A DNA stretch of 64,000 nt. Origin: JBBSDP01 sp038240605 (GTDB lineage Bacteria; Planctomycetota; Phycisphaerae; Tepidisphaerales; Tepidisphaeraceae). Of this stretch, positions 51,173-60,040 are shown in pieces. The notes beneath the pieces were generated by a model that saw only the letters and a list, made by a program, of their open reading frames with translations, had not been told where the DNA came from and did no database searches. Positions within the stretch are counted from its first letter, which is position 1. Every line of letters begins with the position of its first letter. Position numbers and translations under genes: made by a program. The stretch spans positions 1-64,000 of the forward strand of contig JBBSDP010000008.1 of NCBI GenBank assembly GCA_038240605.1, in the 5' to 3' direction.

Positions 51173-52927
51173 ATGCCGCTTCCGCCTCGCGTTCCACCGC
51201 CCGCCGAGCCCGCTGCCGCCGCGCCGCCGACCGGCGACGCTGCCGTTTCCCCTGCCGCAAGCCCGTCGGTCACGCGACCGCGCAGCGCTGCGCCGAGCGC
51301 GCGTCCATCGCCTGAGACCAACGTGCGCGAGACGATCGAATCGATCCTCGTGGCGTTCATCCTGGCGTTCATCTTCCGCGCCTTCGTTGTCGAAGCGTTC
51401 GTGATCCCCACTGGATCGATGGCCCCCACTCTGTACGGCGCGCACGTTCGGCTCCGTTGCCCCGATTGCGGCTACACGTTTGACGTCGGCTACAGCACCG
51501 GCTCGCACGATGACACGAACATTCCCAGCGAGGCCGCACGACCCGCGTTTCGATGCCCCAATTGCGATTACGTGCTCAGCTCGGTCCCCAACCAGGCGGT
51601 GCGCTTTGGTGACCGCATCCTCGTGCTCAAGTACCTCAACCTCTTCCAGCCGCCGCAGCGATGGGACGTCGTCGTCTTCAAGAGCCCCGACGAGGCCGAC
51701 AAGCACGATAAGGCGGACCCGGAATACGCGCAGAATTACATCAAGCGCCTGGTCGGTCTCCCCAATGAAAGCATCCTGATCCTCGATGGAGACGTCTACA
51801 AAGGACCGTTCAACGCCGATCACCCGGCCGACTTTCAGATCGAGCGTAAGAGCAGTTCCGCGCAGATGGCGTTGTGGCGAATGATCTACGACAACGACTA
51901 TCTCCCGCAGGGTCTGGAGCGGACGGAACGGGAGGCGAAGTGGCAACAGCCGTGGCGTCCCGTGGGTGCGGAGAATGGCTGGAACCTCAATGACCCGGCC
52001 CATCCGGAGCGTCCCAGCCGGACGTTCACGTTTGATAACCTCCAGGGTTCTGCCGCGATCGCCTACGAAGCGGACGACCCGCACTGGCGCGGGTTCAATG
52101 ACTGGCTCTCCTACGACGTGTTAACCAATTGGGGCAGCAACAGCCCCACCTCCGGCGGATCGGCTCCCAGGCAGCCCGTCTCCGACCTCAAGTTGAGCTG
52201 CTTTTATCGCCGTCGCGAGGGCGATGGCCCGCTCCGCATGGTGCTGAGCAAGACGGATGACTGCTTTGTGGCGGAACTGAGCCGCGGAAAGGCGAGGCTC
52301 CTGCGGTCGAAGCGGGTTCCCGGCGTCGGAGAAAATGACCTCCGCACAGAAGGCGAGCGAGCCCTGGCCTCGGTTGACGTGCCGGAGCTGGCGACGGGGG
52401 ACTTCGAGCAGGTGGAATTTTCCAACGTGGATTACCGCGTCACGCTTCGCATCCATGGCCGTGAGGTGCTGACGACGAGCGATGCGCAGTATTCACCGAA
52501 CGTCGAAGAGTTATGGAAACGCGCCTCGGGCGCGTCCCAGGACCCGTTTCCCTATCCGATCGCCAGGATCGAAGGCTCCGGCCAGCGCGCTGACATTCAG
52601 CACCTCCAGTTGGCGCGCGACATCTACTACCTCAACTATTCGTCGATGCACCCCACCTTCTGGGCCAGCCCAAGACTGATCATGCACCTGAACGCAGGTG
52701 AATATTTCGTGCTCGGCGACAACTCGCTGATCAGCGGCGACGCGCGCTTCTGGCACGTCCCGGTCGATTTGCCGCGCGAGGGATTATACGTGGATTCCGG
52801 GCGCGTCCCCGAGCGCTTCATGCTCGGCCGTGCCTTCTTCGTCTACTGGCCCGCCGGCTACCGTCCCGGCTCCTGGATCCCCTACGCGATCATCCCCGAT
52901 TTCGCCGAAATGCGGTTTATTCATTGA
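51173..52927 (+). CDS. lepB: Signal peptidase I, enlarged planctomycete form with zinc ribbon
   Basis: A 584-residue type I signal peptidase, roughly twice the usual size. A Pro/Ala-rich N-terminus of 50 residues precedes the membrane anchor (ILVAFILAFIFRAFVVEAF). The catalytic Ser82 is in IPTGSMAPTLYG and the general base Lys191 in NYIKRLVGLPNESI; the closing box is FVLGDNSLISGDARFW. Between Ser and Lys lies a zinc-ribbon-like insert with Cys96, 99, 128 and 131. A second insert of about 250 residues (roughly 215-480) with LepB-unrelated beta-rich sequence separates the Lys and the final box. Its end overlaps the convergent glycosyltransferase by 11 bases. Confidence 0.9.
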   Translation: MPLPPRVPPPAEPAAAAPPTGDAAVSPAASPSVTRPRSAAPSARPSPETNVRETIESILVAFILAFIFRAFVVEAFVIPTGSMAPTLYGAHVRLRCPDCGYTFDVGYSTGSHDDTNIPSEAARPAFRCPNCDYVLSSVPNQAVRFGDRILVLKYLNLFQPPQRWDVVVFKSPDEADKHDKADPEYAQNYIKRLVGLPNESILILDGDVYKGPFNADHPADFQIERKSSSAQMALWRMIYDNDYLPQGLERTEREAKWQQPWRPVGAENGWNLNDPAHPERPSRTFTFDNLQGSAAIAYEADDPHWRGFNDWLSYDVLTNWGSNSPTSGGSAPRQPVSDLKLSCFYRRREGDGPLRMVLSKTDDCFVAELSRGKARLLRSKRVPGVGENDLRTEGERALASVDVPELATGDFEQVEFSNVDYRVTLRIHGREVLTTSDAQYSPNVEELWKRASGASQDPFPYPIARIEGSGQRADIQHLQLARDIYYLNYSSMHPTFWASPRLIMHLNAGEYFVLGDNSLISGDARFWHVPVDLPREGLYVDSGRVPERFMLGRAFFVYWPAGYRPGSWIPYAIIPDFAEMRFIH

Positions 52928-53840
52928 AGAAATGATTCTGGACGTTCTCAAGGACCTGATCGACCGTGATCGCGTCAAGGGGGCCATCGATCGCCTGCAC
53001 ATGGGGGCCGATCGGCTTCCATCGCCGGGGGGACATGAGGCCGAACAGGGCGATTGTGGGAATGCCAACTATTGCCGCGAGATGAGCAGGGCCGCTGTCG
53101 TTGCCGATGAAGTGCTGCGCCCGTGAACACTCGGCGAGCAGGTCAACGTAGGTGGGCGGCCGGCGAACCTCGGCGACAGCGGCGAAACGCGCGATCTCGG
53201 CCGCGGGCCACCGCGCGATCTCGACTTCGCCGAGAACGAAACGCACGGCGCGGCCGGAGGCGATTAGCCGGGTCGCCAACTTGATGAACCGTTCGACCGC
53301 CCAGTTCTTGGCGGGGCTGCCGCTACCGGGATGAATGACGATCGCGTCGCGATCGGCGGGCGCGACCGACAGGCCTCGCTCCTGAACTCCCTTGAGGATC
53401 AGCCGCACCGTCGCGTACGCCGCTCGCCACTCGCTCCACTGCTCGATCCAGTGATCGACGATGTGCCTGTTGTAGGCGTCTGGAGGGGTCGCGGAGAGCA
53501 TGGAGAGGCGCGCCGCCGGGTTCACCGCTTTGACGTTTTCCGCCCAGGCACCTGCATTCGCGCCGAAGCTGACGATCGTGTGCGCGCCGCGGATGAGCCG
53601 CTCCGCCGCCTCCGGCAGGGCCGGCGGTCCCTCGGCAAAGAGCGCATGCCAGCCGCCGGCTTCGGCGTCCGTCCAGTCCACGCGCAGCACGCGTTCGGCC
53701 AGCTTCCCCTTTTGCGCCTGCGTGACGTAGAAGATCCGGCTTTGCGGGAAGAGCCGCGCCAGGCCCAGTGCCAGCGGCCAGCTCAGCACGAAGTCGCCCA
53801 ATGCCCCGGTGTGGAAGATGAGTACGTTGCGCGGCAGCAT
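52917..53840 (-). CDS. Glycosyltransferase family 9 (heptosyltransferase-like)
   Basis: A 307-residue GT-B enzyme like the ADP-heptose:LPS heptosyltransferases. The N-terminus MLPRNVLIFHTGALGDFVLSWP has the Gly-Ala-Leu-Gly-Asp acceptor loop; the nucleotide-sugar site is IVIHPGSGSPAKNW and FIGNDSGPAHLAAIVGIPTIALFG. It probably adds a sugar to lipopolysaccharide core or another envelope glycan. The start at 53840 is homologous; an upstream in-frame extension is not. It follows mnmA by 137 bases on the same strand. Confidence 0.87.
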   Translation of the reverse strand: MLPRNVLIFHTGALGDFVLSWPLALGLARLFPQSRIFYVTQAQKGKLAERVLRVDWTDAEAGGWHALFAEGPPALPEAAERLIRGAHTIVSFGANAGAWAENVKAVNPAARLSMLSATPPDAYNRHIVDHWIEQWSEWRAAYATVRLILKGVQERGLSVAPADRDAIVIHPGSGSPAKNWAVERFIKLATRLIASGRAVRFVLGEVEIARWPAAEIARFAAVAEVRRPPTYVDLLAECSRAQHFIGNDSGPAHLAAIVGIPTIALFGLMSPRRWKPIGPHVQAIDGPLDAITVDQVLENVQNHFFNE

Positions 53841-53977
53841 CGCCTGACGAAACTCCAGAACCCGCCACGCGTCGCGTGCGGGGATCAATGACAATCGATC
53901 ACAGTGGTCGTCGCCAACGATGATCCGCCCCCACCACCGCGCGAGCCGCAAACGCTCTCGCACGTGTGTCTCTCTCG

Positions 53978-55126
53978 TCAAACGCTTCGATCGATCCAGC
54001 CGCCGCCGATGACCATATCGTTGTCGTAGAGCACGACCGCCTGCCCGGGCGTGACGGCGCTTTGCGGCTCATCGAACACAACCCGTAGCTCGTCCTCCGC
54101 GATCCGCGATGCAGTCGCCGATACCGGCTCGTGGTTGTAACGAATCTTCGCCAGGCAGCGCATCGGCGCGGCGCCCGGCGCAAGCTCATCGCCATGCAGG
54201 TTGAGCTGCCGGGCGAGAAGCCCGCCGGCCAGCAGCGATTCCTTGTCTCCCAGCGTCACGCGGTTGGAGGCCGGGTCGATCGCGGTCACGTAGACGGGAT
54301 ATCCCAGCGCAACGCCGAGTCCCTTGCGCTGCCCAATCGTGAATTGCTGATGCCCGTCATGACGACCGACGACGGCTCCACCCGCGCCGACGAATTCCCC
54401 TTCACCGAACATCTGCGGGCTGCGACGGCGAACCAGCGCCGCATAATCGTTGTTGGGAACGAAACAGATCTCCTGCGAATCCGGCTTGTTGAAAACCGGC
54501 AGCTTCAGCTCGGCGGCAATCGCGCGGACCTCGTGCTTCTCATATCCACCGATCGGCAGGAGCGTTTGCTCGAGCGCCCGGCGGCCCATGCCAAACAGGA
54601 CGTAACTCTGGTCCTTGTGCAGGTCGTGCCCGCGCCGCAGCCGGCGCCGGCCAGAAGCCGCATCCGCTTCGATGCGCGCGTAATGCCCGCTGGCCAGGTA
54701 ATCCGCGCCGACCGCTTCGGCGTACTGCGCCAGCCGGCCGAACTTCAGCCAATCGTTACAGCGCACACAGGGATTGGGGGTACGGCCGCGATTGTATTCA
54801 TCGACGAAGTAGTCGATCACCCGGCTGAACTCGTCCTCGAAGTTCAGCACGTAGAACGGAACGTCGAGCATCCCCGCCACACGCCGGGCGTCGGCGGCGT
54901 CGAGCACGGAGCAGCAACCCTGCTTGTTCTTCCCGCTGGAATCACCCGCTTCTCCCACGTCGTCGGCGGCTGGCGTGGCGCCGGCGCTGCTTACTCCGGC
55001 GGGCGAGCCGAGGCGCATGAAGACGCCGAGCACCTCATATCCTTCCCGGCGCAACAATGCTGCGGCGACGGAGGAATCCACTCCGCCGCTCATGGCAACC
55101 ACGACTTTCTTTCCAGCGCCGGCCAT
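53978..55126 (-). CDS. mnmA: tRNA-specific 2-thiouridylase MnmA
   Basis: A 382-residue enzyme that thiolates uridine 34 of tRNAs for Lys, Glu and Gln. The ATP pyrophosphatase loop SGGVDSS is near residue 13; the catalytic cysteines are in GRTPNPCVRCNDWLKFG and SQEICFVPNNDY; FTIGQRKGLGV and the C-terminal beta barrel follow. An acidic/serine-rich insert (about residues 43-65) ends in NKQGCCSVLDAADAR. Start at 55126 (MAGAGKKVVVAMSGG). Divergent from the ClC gene, with 108 bases between start codons. Confidence 0.95.
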   Translation of the reverse strand: MAGAGKKVVVAMSGGVDSSVAAALLRREGYEVLGVFMRLGSPAGVSSAGATPAADDVGEAGDSSGKNKQGCCSVLDAADARRVAGMLDVPFYVLNFEDEFSRVIDYFVDEYNRGRTPNPCVRCNDWLKFGRLAQYAEAVGADYLASGHYARIEADAASGRRRLRRGHDLHKDQSYVLFGMGRRALEQTLLPIGGYEKHEVRAIAAELKLPVFNKPDSQEICFVPNNDYAALVRRRSPQMFGEGEFVGAGGAVVGRHDGHQQFTIGQRKGLGVALGYPVYVTAIDPASNRVTLGDKESLLAGGLLARQLNLHGDELAPGAAPMRCLAKIRYNHEPVSATASRIAEDELRVVFDEPQSAVTPGQAVVLYDNDMVIGGGWIDRSV

Positions 55127-55234
55127 GTCCGAAACGTAGTCCGGCCGACGTGCAGGGTCAATCGCGGCGTTCCGGGCGGCCCAATTGAAATCGACGAAGC
55201 TCAACGCTGCTTCGATTCCCCCTCATCGTCCGCT

Positions 55235-57145
55235 ATGTTAACCGTCTCAATGCCCCTGGGATTCACGACCGTTGGTTTGCGCGCACGCCTGCTCTTGACG
55301 CGCCTCCTCCAACGGCTCGGATTCAGCGAGAACTCGATCCTCCTGCCCCTCGCCCTGATCGTGGGCATGATCACCGCCGCCGCCGCCGTCGGGTTCCACC
55401 TGCTCATCGATGCGATTCGCGATGCGCTCTACCGCGCGCCGGGTGCGGATTTTCTTTACGGCAAGGGCATCTTTCTCCTGATCCTCTTCCCCACCCTGGG
55501 CGGGCTGGCCGTTGGGCTGTTCACCGTCTACATCATTCGCGCCAAAGAAGGGCACGGCGTGGTCGACGTCATGGAATCGGTGCTGCGCAACAGTGGGATG
55601 ATCAAGCCGCTCTCGGCGCTGGAGAAGATCCTTACCAGCGCGATCACGATCGGCAGCGGCGGTTCGGCCGGCGCCGAGGGGCCGATCGTGCAGATCGGGG
55701 CGGCGATCGCGTCGGGGGTGGGGATGCTCTTCCAGGTCGCCCGCGCCCACATGCCGGTGCTGATCGGGTGCGGCTGCGCGGCGGGCATCAGTGCGATCTT
55801 CGACTCGCCCATCGGCGGGGTGCTGTTCACGCTCGAGATCATCCTCCTGGATTTCTCGATCCGCACGTTTGCGCCGGTCGTCCTGGCCAGCGTCATCGCC
55901 AACGTTTCGACGCGGGCGATTCTGCACCACATCGCCCCACACTCACCTCACGCGATCTTCGCGCTGCCGCCAACGGCGATGACCGACATCGCCGGCCTCG
56001 CCTGGGGCAGCGCGCTCAATTTCCTGCTTCTGGGCCTGCTCTGCGGCCTCTCCGGCATGGTGCTGACGCGCCTGATGTACTGGGCGGATGAACTCTTCCA
56101 CCGCTTTCCCATTCCCCGCGCCCTCCGCCCCGCCGTCGGCGGCGCGGCGCTGGGGATTGCCGGGGTGATTTACGTCGTCGCGTTCGGGTGGGTCATCCTC
56201 GGGCGCGCCAAGCCGTTTGATTTTTCCAATTATCCGATGCCGGCGTTCTTCGGCGACGGGTACGGCGCGGTCCAGCAACTGTTCACGACCGACTTCTATG
56301 CGGTCTTCTACACGCACCATCAGGTGGGCCAGTTGCTGCTGCTGCTGGCCGTCCTCGCGGTCGCGAAGGTCATCGGCACCTGCCTGACGCTGGGGAGCGG
56401 CGGAAGTGGCGGGATCATCGCCCCCTCCCTCTTCCTTGGCGCTGCCACCGGCGCGTTCATGGGCGTCGTGCTACAGGCGATGCACCTCAATGCCGGCGTC
56501 GAGCCCGGCTTCTACGCGCTGATCGGAATGGGGGCGGTTCTGGCCGCGGTCGTGCACGCGCCGCTGGCATCGATCCTGATCCTCGTGGAGGTGACCGACC
56601 GCCACAACATCATCGTGCCCGCCATGCTCGCGTCTGTCGTCGCGACGGGGACTGCCCGGCTGATCTTCCCCGATTCGATCTACACGCTGGCGCTGCGTCG
56701 GCGCGGCGTGCGGGTGGGAAGCGGTGCGGATCTCTCGGTCCTCCGCCGGATGATCGTCGAGCAGGTCCACCTTGAGCCCGTGACTTCCCTGCCCGCGAGC
56801 GCCCCCTTCGAGCAGCTCCTTCAGCTCAGTGAGGCGACCGGGGCCACCGATGTCATCGTCACCGACAAGGACGGCAACTACTACGGCATGGTGACGGCGG
56901 ACGACATCAAGACCACGCTCATCCAGCGCGAGGCGATCCCCCTGCTCCTGGTCGGCGAGCTGGCCCGCACCGAGCTGCCCTTGGTTCACACCACCGATGA
57001 CCTGGCCGGCGTGCTCGAAACGTTCTCCAGGTATGAGGTCGCCCGCCTGCCCGTTTCCCTGACCCGCACCTCCAATCGCGTCATTGGAGTGGTCAGCCGT
57101 CGCGCGCTGATGACGGAATATCACAATGCGCTCTCGCAATCGTAA
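55235..57145 (+). CDS. ClC-family chloride channel/antiporter with CBS domains
   Basis: A 636-residue ClC protein with about 10-12 membrane segments. Ion-path motifs are GSGGSAGAEGPIVQIGA, with the gating glutamate in AEGP present as in proton-coupled members, and GSGGSGGIIAPSLFLGA. Two C-terminal CBS repeats follow (ATDVIVTDKDGNYYGMVTADD and ARLPVSLTRTSNRVIGVVSR), which usually bind adenine nucleotides. Start at ATG 55235; ATG 55250 is possible and would be preceded by a TATGTT hexamer. Upstream in-frame sequence overlaps mnmA and is not coding. Confidence 0.93.
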   Translation: MLTVSMPLGFTTVGLRARLLLTRLLQRLGFSENSILLPLALIVGMITAAAAVGFHLLIDAIRDALYRAPGADFLYGKGIFLLILFPTLGGLAVGLFTVYIIRAKEGHGVVDVMESVLRNSGMIKPLSALEKILTSAITIGSGGSAGAEGPIVQIGAAIASGVGMLFQVARAHMPVLIGCGCAAGISAIFDSPIGGVLFTLEIILLDFSIRTFAPVVLASVIANVSTRAILHHIAPHSPHAIFALPPTAMTDIAGLAWGSALNFLLLGLLCGLSGMVLTRLMYWADELFHRFPIPRALRPAVGGAALGIAGVIYVVAFGWVILGRAKPFDFSNYPMPAFFGDGYGAVQQLFTTDFYAVFYTHHQVGQLLLLLAVLAVAKVIGTCLTLGSGGSGGIIAPSLFLGAATGAFMGVVLQAMHLNAGVEPGFYALIGMGAVLAAVVHAPLASILILVEVTDRHNIIVPAMLASVVATGTARLIFPDSIYTLALRRRGVRVGSGADLSVLRRMIVEQVHLEPVTSLPASAPFEQLLQLSEATGATDVIVTDKDGNYYGMVTADDIKTTLIQREAIPLLLVGELARTELPLVHTTDDLAGVLETFSRYEVARLPVSLTRTSNRVIGVVSRRALMTEYHNALSQS

Positions 57146-57251
57146 GACGTGCCCGCAGCCTAGCCACATTGATTTACGCGAAGGGGCGAAGAAGCATCGA
57201 GGCATTCTCTGATTTCTCCGTATTCAGTGACTGCTTCGCAAGCGCTGTCAT

Positions 57252-57325
57252 TTCAGAGCCGCGACCGTGAGGGAGCGGTGTGGACTGCCCAGCGCACACC
57301 GCTTCCTCACGGGCGCGGCTCTGAA
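57252..57325. repeat. REP-like inverted repeat with 31-base arms
   Basis: Arms 57252-57282 and 57295-57325 match at 29 of 31 positions when one is reverse complemented (TTCAGAGCCGCG then CCGTGAGG then AGCGGTGTG), with a 12-base centre. A single arm of the same family is found inside the hybrid repeat at 43986-44007. It lies between the convergent ClC and metallophosphoesterase genes and may terminate both. Confidence 0.85.
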
Positions 57326-57337
57326 TCTGGGTTGGAA

Positions 57338-58339
57338 CTAAACGGTTGTCGGCGCGACCGGGGCAGTCGCTTCCGCGGCGGCGGCTTCGAGCTTAAAAAT
57401 AGTGATTTCCGGGCGGCACCATTCCAGCACGCGCTGTCCGTACGACAGGCCGCGGTTCACGTAGAGGTGACGGCCGTTGATCGCGTAGTAGCCGTGTGTG
57501 AAGTGGCGATAGCGATGGGGATAAAGGCGCCGGCCCAGGCGGCTGGTGGCGACCTGGCGGCCGTGCGTGTGGCCGCTGAGCATCCATTGCCAGGGATATC
57601 CCATCAGCTCGTTGCAGTTGGCCGGGTTGTGGTTCAGGCAGATGATGGGCTGATTGTCGCTTAATCCCCTGAACGCGGCGTCGGGGTTGATGTGGCCAGA
57701 CCATTCATCGTCGAGCCCGACGATCGTCAGCGCCATGCCATTCGACGAAGCGGTGGAGGCGGCGACCGCCCCATCGCCGTTGCCCCCGTGCGAGCTGGCA
57801 GACACTGGGCAACGGATGGCGTGCGTCTGGTTGCGGAGCACGATCAGCCCCCGCGCGCGTAAGCACTTCTCCAGATAATCGGCCCGGCGTTCACCCTCGG
57901 CCGGATGGTTCTTTCCATAGATACTGTAGTCGTGGTTGCCGAACGTGCAGATGACGCCGTGGGTCGCGCGCAGGTGGGAGAGGATTGTGGCGATGCGGTG
58001 GGCAAAGCGGTACCCACCGGTGATGAGATCGCCGGTGACGACGACGAGGTCCGGGTTGAGCTCGTTGACCCATCGGACGTACTGCACGAGGTAGCGCTGC
58101 CAGACGACCGGGCTGTAATGCAGGTCAGAGATCTGTATCACCCGCAGGCCGACCAGCGATGGGTCGAGGTTGTGCAGCGGCATTCGCCGTCGGTGCAGGT
58201 CAACCCACCGGCGGTTAAGGGGCAGCGCGTGGATGCCGGTGAGGCCGAGGCTGGAAACGGTGACCCAGATCGCCTTGCGCCAGCGATGCTGACGCCGCCA
58301 GATCGGGTTCCTCAGGTATTGAACGATCTCTTCGAACAT
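57338..58339 (-). CDS. Membrane-anchored metallophosphoesterase
   Basis: A 333-residue calcineurin-like phosphoesterase. An N-terminal basic region and hydrophobic stretch (KAIWVTVSSLGLTGIHALPL) precede the di-metal motifs VIQISDLHYSP, VVVTGDLITGG, CTFGNHDYS and LSGHTHGRQ. Relatives include YkuE/UDP-2,3-diacylglucosamine pyrophosphatase-type enzymes acting at the membrane. Substrate unknown. A Ser/Gly-rich loop near residues 186-200 is probably an insertion. The C-terminus is Ala-rich. 41 bases downstream of the TPR gene stop on the same strand. Confidence 0.87.
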   Translation of the reverse strand: MFEEIVQYLRNPIWRRQHRWRKAIWVTVSSLGLTGIHALPLNRRWVDLHRRRMPLHNLDPSLVGLRVIQISDLHYSPVVWQRYLVQYVRWVNELNPDLVVVTGDLITGGYRFAHRIATILSHLRATHGVICTFGNHDYSIYGKNHPAEGERRADYLEKCLRARGLIVLRNQTHAIRCPVSASSHGGNGDGAVAASTASSNGMALTIVGLDDEWSGHINPDAAFRGLSDNQPIICLNHNPANCNELMGYPWQWMLSGHTHGRQVATSRLGRRLYPHRYRHFTHGYYAINGRHLYVNRGLSYGQRVLEWCRPEITIFKLEAAAAEATAPVAPTTV

Positions 58340-58380
58340 GAAATATCACGCACCGCTGCCTCGCTGGCGCAGCAGAAGCC

Positions 58381-58713
58381 TCACGACGATTCGATCATCA
58401 TCAGCGCCGCCTCGATCTCCTGTCGGGCGTGCTCGTCCCCCTTGGTTCGCGCCGCGTCGATGCCCGCGCGGTACGCGCGCCGGGCGGCTTCCAGGTCATC
58501 CTGAGATTCGTTGATCAATCCCTTCTGGTGGTAGGCGTAGCAATAGCCGGGATCGAGCGTCGTCACGCGATCGAGCAGCGTCAGCGCTTCAGCCGCGTCG
58601 CCCGCCTTCTTGTGCTCCAGCGCCAGGCCGTAAAGCAGGAACGTATCGTTGGGCTCGCGCTCGAGCATCTTCAGCAGTTGTTGCATGCGGCCGGTGGGCG
58701 GCGGTGTTGGCAC
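58381..58713 (-). CDS. Small TPR protein
   Basis: A 110-residue protein of about three tetratricopeptide-like helical pairs: DTFLLYGLALEHKKAGDAAEA, YCYAYHQKGLINESQDDLEAARRAY and the C-terminal helix HARQEIEAALMMIE. It is probably an adaptor. Its stop is 41 bases before the metallophosphoesterase start and its start 23 bases after the ald stop, so ald, this gene and the phosphoesterase may form an operon. Confidence 0.75.
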   Translation of the reverse strand: MPTPPPTGRMQQLLKMLEREPNDTFLLYGLALEHKKAGDAAEALTLLDRVTTLDPGYCYAYHQKGLINESQDDLEAARRAYRAGIDAARTKGDEHARQEIEAALMMIESS

Positions 58714-58736
58714 GGAACTCCTCGTTGTTCAGTTAC

Positions 58737-59855
58737 CTAGACGATCACCTCGCTGTCGATCGGCTCGAACGGCAGGTGAAGCGATTCGGCGACGGCGCGG
58801 TTGGTCACGCGTCCGCGCACGAGGTTGATCCCGTCGCGCACGCCGGGGTCTTCCGATGCCGCTCGCTCGTACCCACGGTTCGCGATCCGCAGGGCGTAAG
58901 GCAGCGTCGCGTTGCAGAGGGCGATCGTGCTCGTGCGCCCCACCGCGCCGGGCATGTTGGTCACGCAATAGTGGACGACGCCCTCGACGACGTACGTCGG
59001 CTGCTGGTGCGTCGTCGGCCGGCTGGTCTCGATACACCCTCCCTGGTCGATCGCCACGTCGACGATCACGCTGCCGTTCTTCATCGCCGTCAGGTCCGCG
59101 CGCGTTACGAGGCGCGGCGCGGTGGCGCCGGGAATCAGCACGGCTCCGATCACGAGATCGGCAAGGAGCAGGTGTTCGCGAATCGTGTGGGCATCGCTGA
59201 AGATCGTGTGGACGTTGGCGGGCATGACGTCGTCGAGGTAGCGCAGGCGCTCGAGATTGATGTCCATGATGAACACGTTGGCCCCCAACCCCGCCGCTAC
59301 TTTGGCCGCCTGCGTTCCCACGACTCCGCCGCCCAGCACGATCACGTGGGCCGGCGCAACGCCCGGCACGCCGCCCAGCAGGATGCCGCGGCCCATCATC
59401 GGCTTCTCGAGATACTTGGCCCCCTCCTGGATGCTCATCTTGCCGGCGATCTCGCTCATCGGAGTGAGGCACGGCAGGCGCCCGGCCCTGTCGCGGATCG
59501 TCTCGTACGCAATCGCGACGATCCTGGCGTCGATGCAGGCGCGCGTGAGCTCGGCGCTGGCCGCGAAATGGAAATAGGTGAGGACGACCTGCCCCGGATG
59601 GAAGAGGCGAATCTCCGGCGGCTGCGGCTCCTTGACCTTGACGATCATCTCCGCCTGTTGAAACACCTCCGCCGCCTGCGGGACGATCGTCGCCCCGACG
59701 CTGCGGTATTGCTCATCCGCGAACCCGCTCGCCTGACCGGCCTGTGTCTCGACGAACACCTCGTGCCCCGCGCACACCAGCGTCTCAGCCCCGACCGGCA
59801 TCATGCCGACCCGATACTCGTCCGCCTTCGTCTCCCGGGGAATACCAACTCGCAC
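58737..59855 (-). CDS. ald: Alanine dehydrogenase
   Basis: A 372-residue NAD-dependent enzyme that interconverts alanine with pyruvate and ammonia. It starts VRVGIPRETKADEYRVGM-like, with the substrate lysine in EMIVKVKEP and histidine in LTYFHFAAS, the NAD loop VIVLGGGVVGTQAA and the ending motifs VTNMPGAVGRTSTIAL. The GTG at 59855 is taken as start because GGGAG stands seven bases upstream and it gives the family N-terminus; an in-frame GTG at 59876 adds seven residues. A perfect palindrome CGGGAAATTTCCCG lies 25 bases upstream. Confidence 0.92.
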   Translation of the reverse strand: MRVGIPRETKADEYRVGMMPVGAETLVCAGHEVFVETQAGQASGFADEQYRSVGATIVPQAAEVFQQAEMIVKVKEPQPPEIRLFHPGQVVLTYFHFAASAELTRACIDARIVAIAYETIRDRAGRLPCLTPMSEIAGKMSIQEGAKYLEKPMMGRGILLGGVPGVAPAHVIVLGGGVVGTQAAKVAAGLGANVFIMDINLERLRYLDDVMPANVHTIFSDAHTIREHLLLADLVIGAVLIPGATAPRLVTRADLTAMKNGSVIVDVAIDQGGCIETSRPTTHQQPTYVVEGVVHYCVTNMPGAVGRTSTIALCNATLPYALRIANRGYERAASEDPGVRDGINLVRGRVTNRAVAESLHLPFEPIDSEVIV

Positions 59856-59879
59856 GAATCGACTCCCTTCGTTCACAAT

Positions 59880-59893
59880 CGGGAAATTTCCCG
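59880..59893. promoter_or_regulatory. 14-base palindrome upstream of ald
   Basis: CGGGAAATTTCCCG is a perfect palindrome in the region between ald and the divergent YVTN-repeat gene. Its position suggests an operator, but no regulator is identified. Confidence 0.35.
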
Positions 59894-60040
59894 ACTCATC
59901 TTACGCACTGGAGCCGCGACTTCCCTCGGACGGCAGTGCGAATCTCGCGATGATGTTCGCATCATCCCGACGACCTGTTAAGGTCGCAACCTACTCCATT
60001 GCATTCGAACGGGAGTATGGTTTCGTTCACTGGAGTCACC

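Noticed and set aside
54131..55234. 368-codon upstream extension of the ClC frame
   Set aside because: It overlaps mnmA on the other strand and shows no homology; the ClC protein starts naturally at 55235 or 55250.
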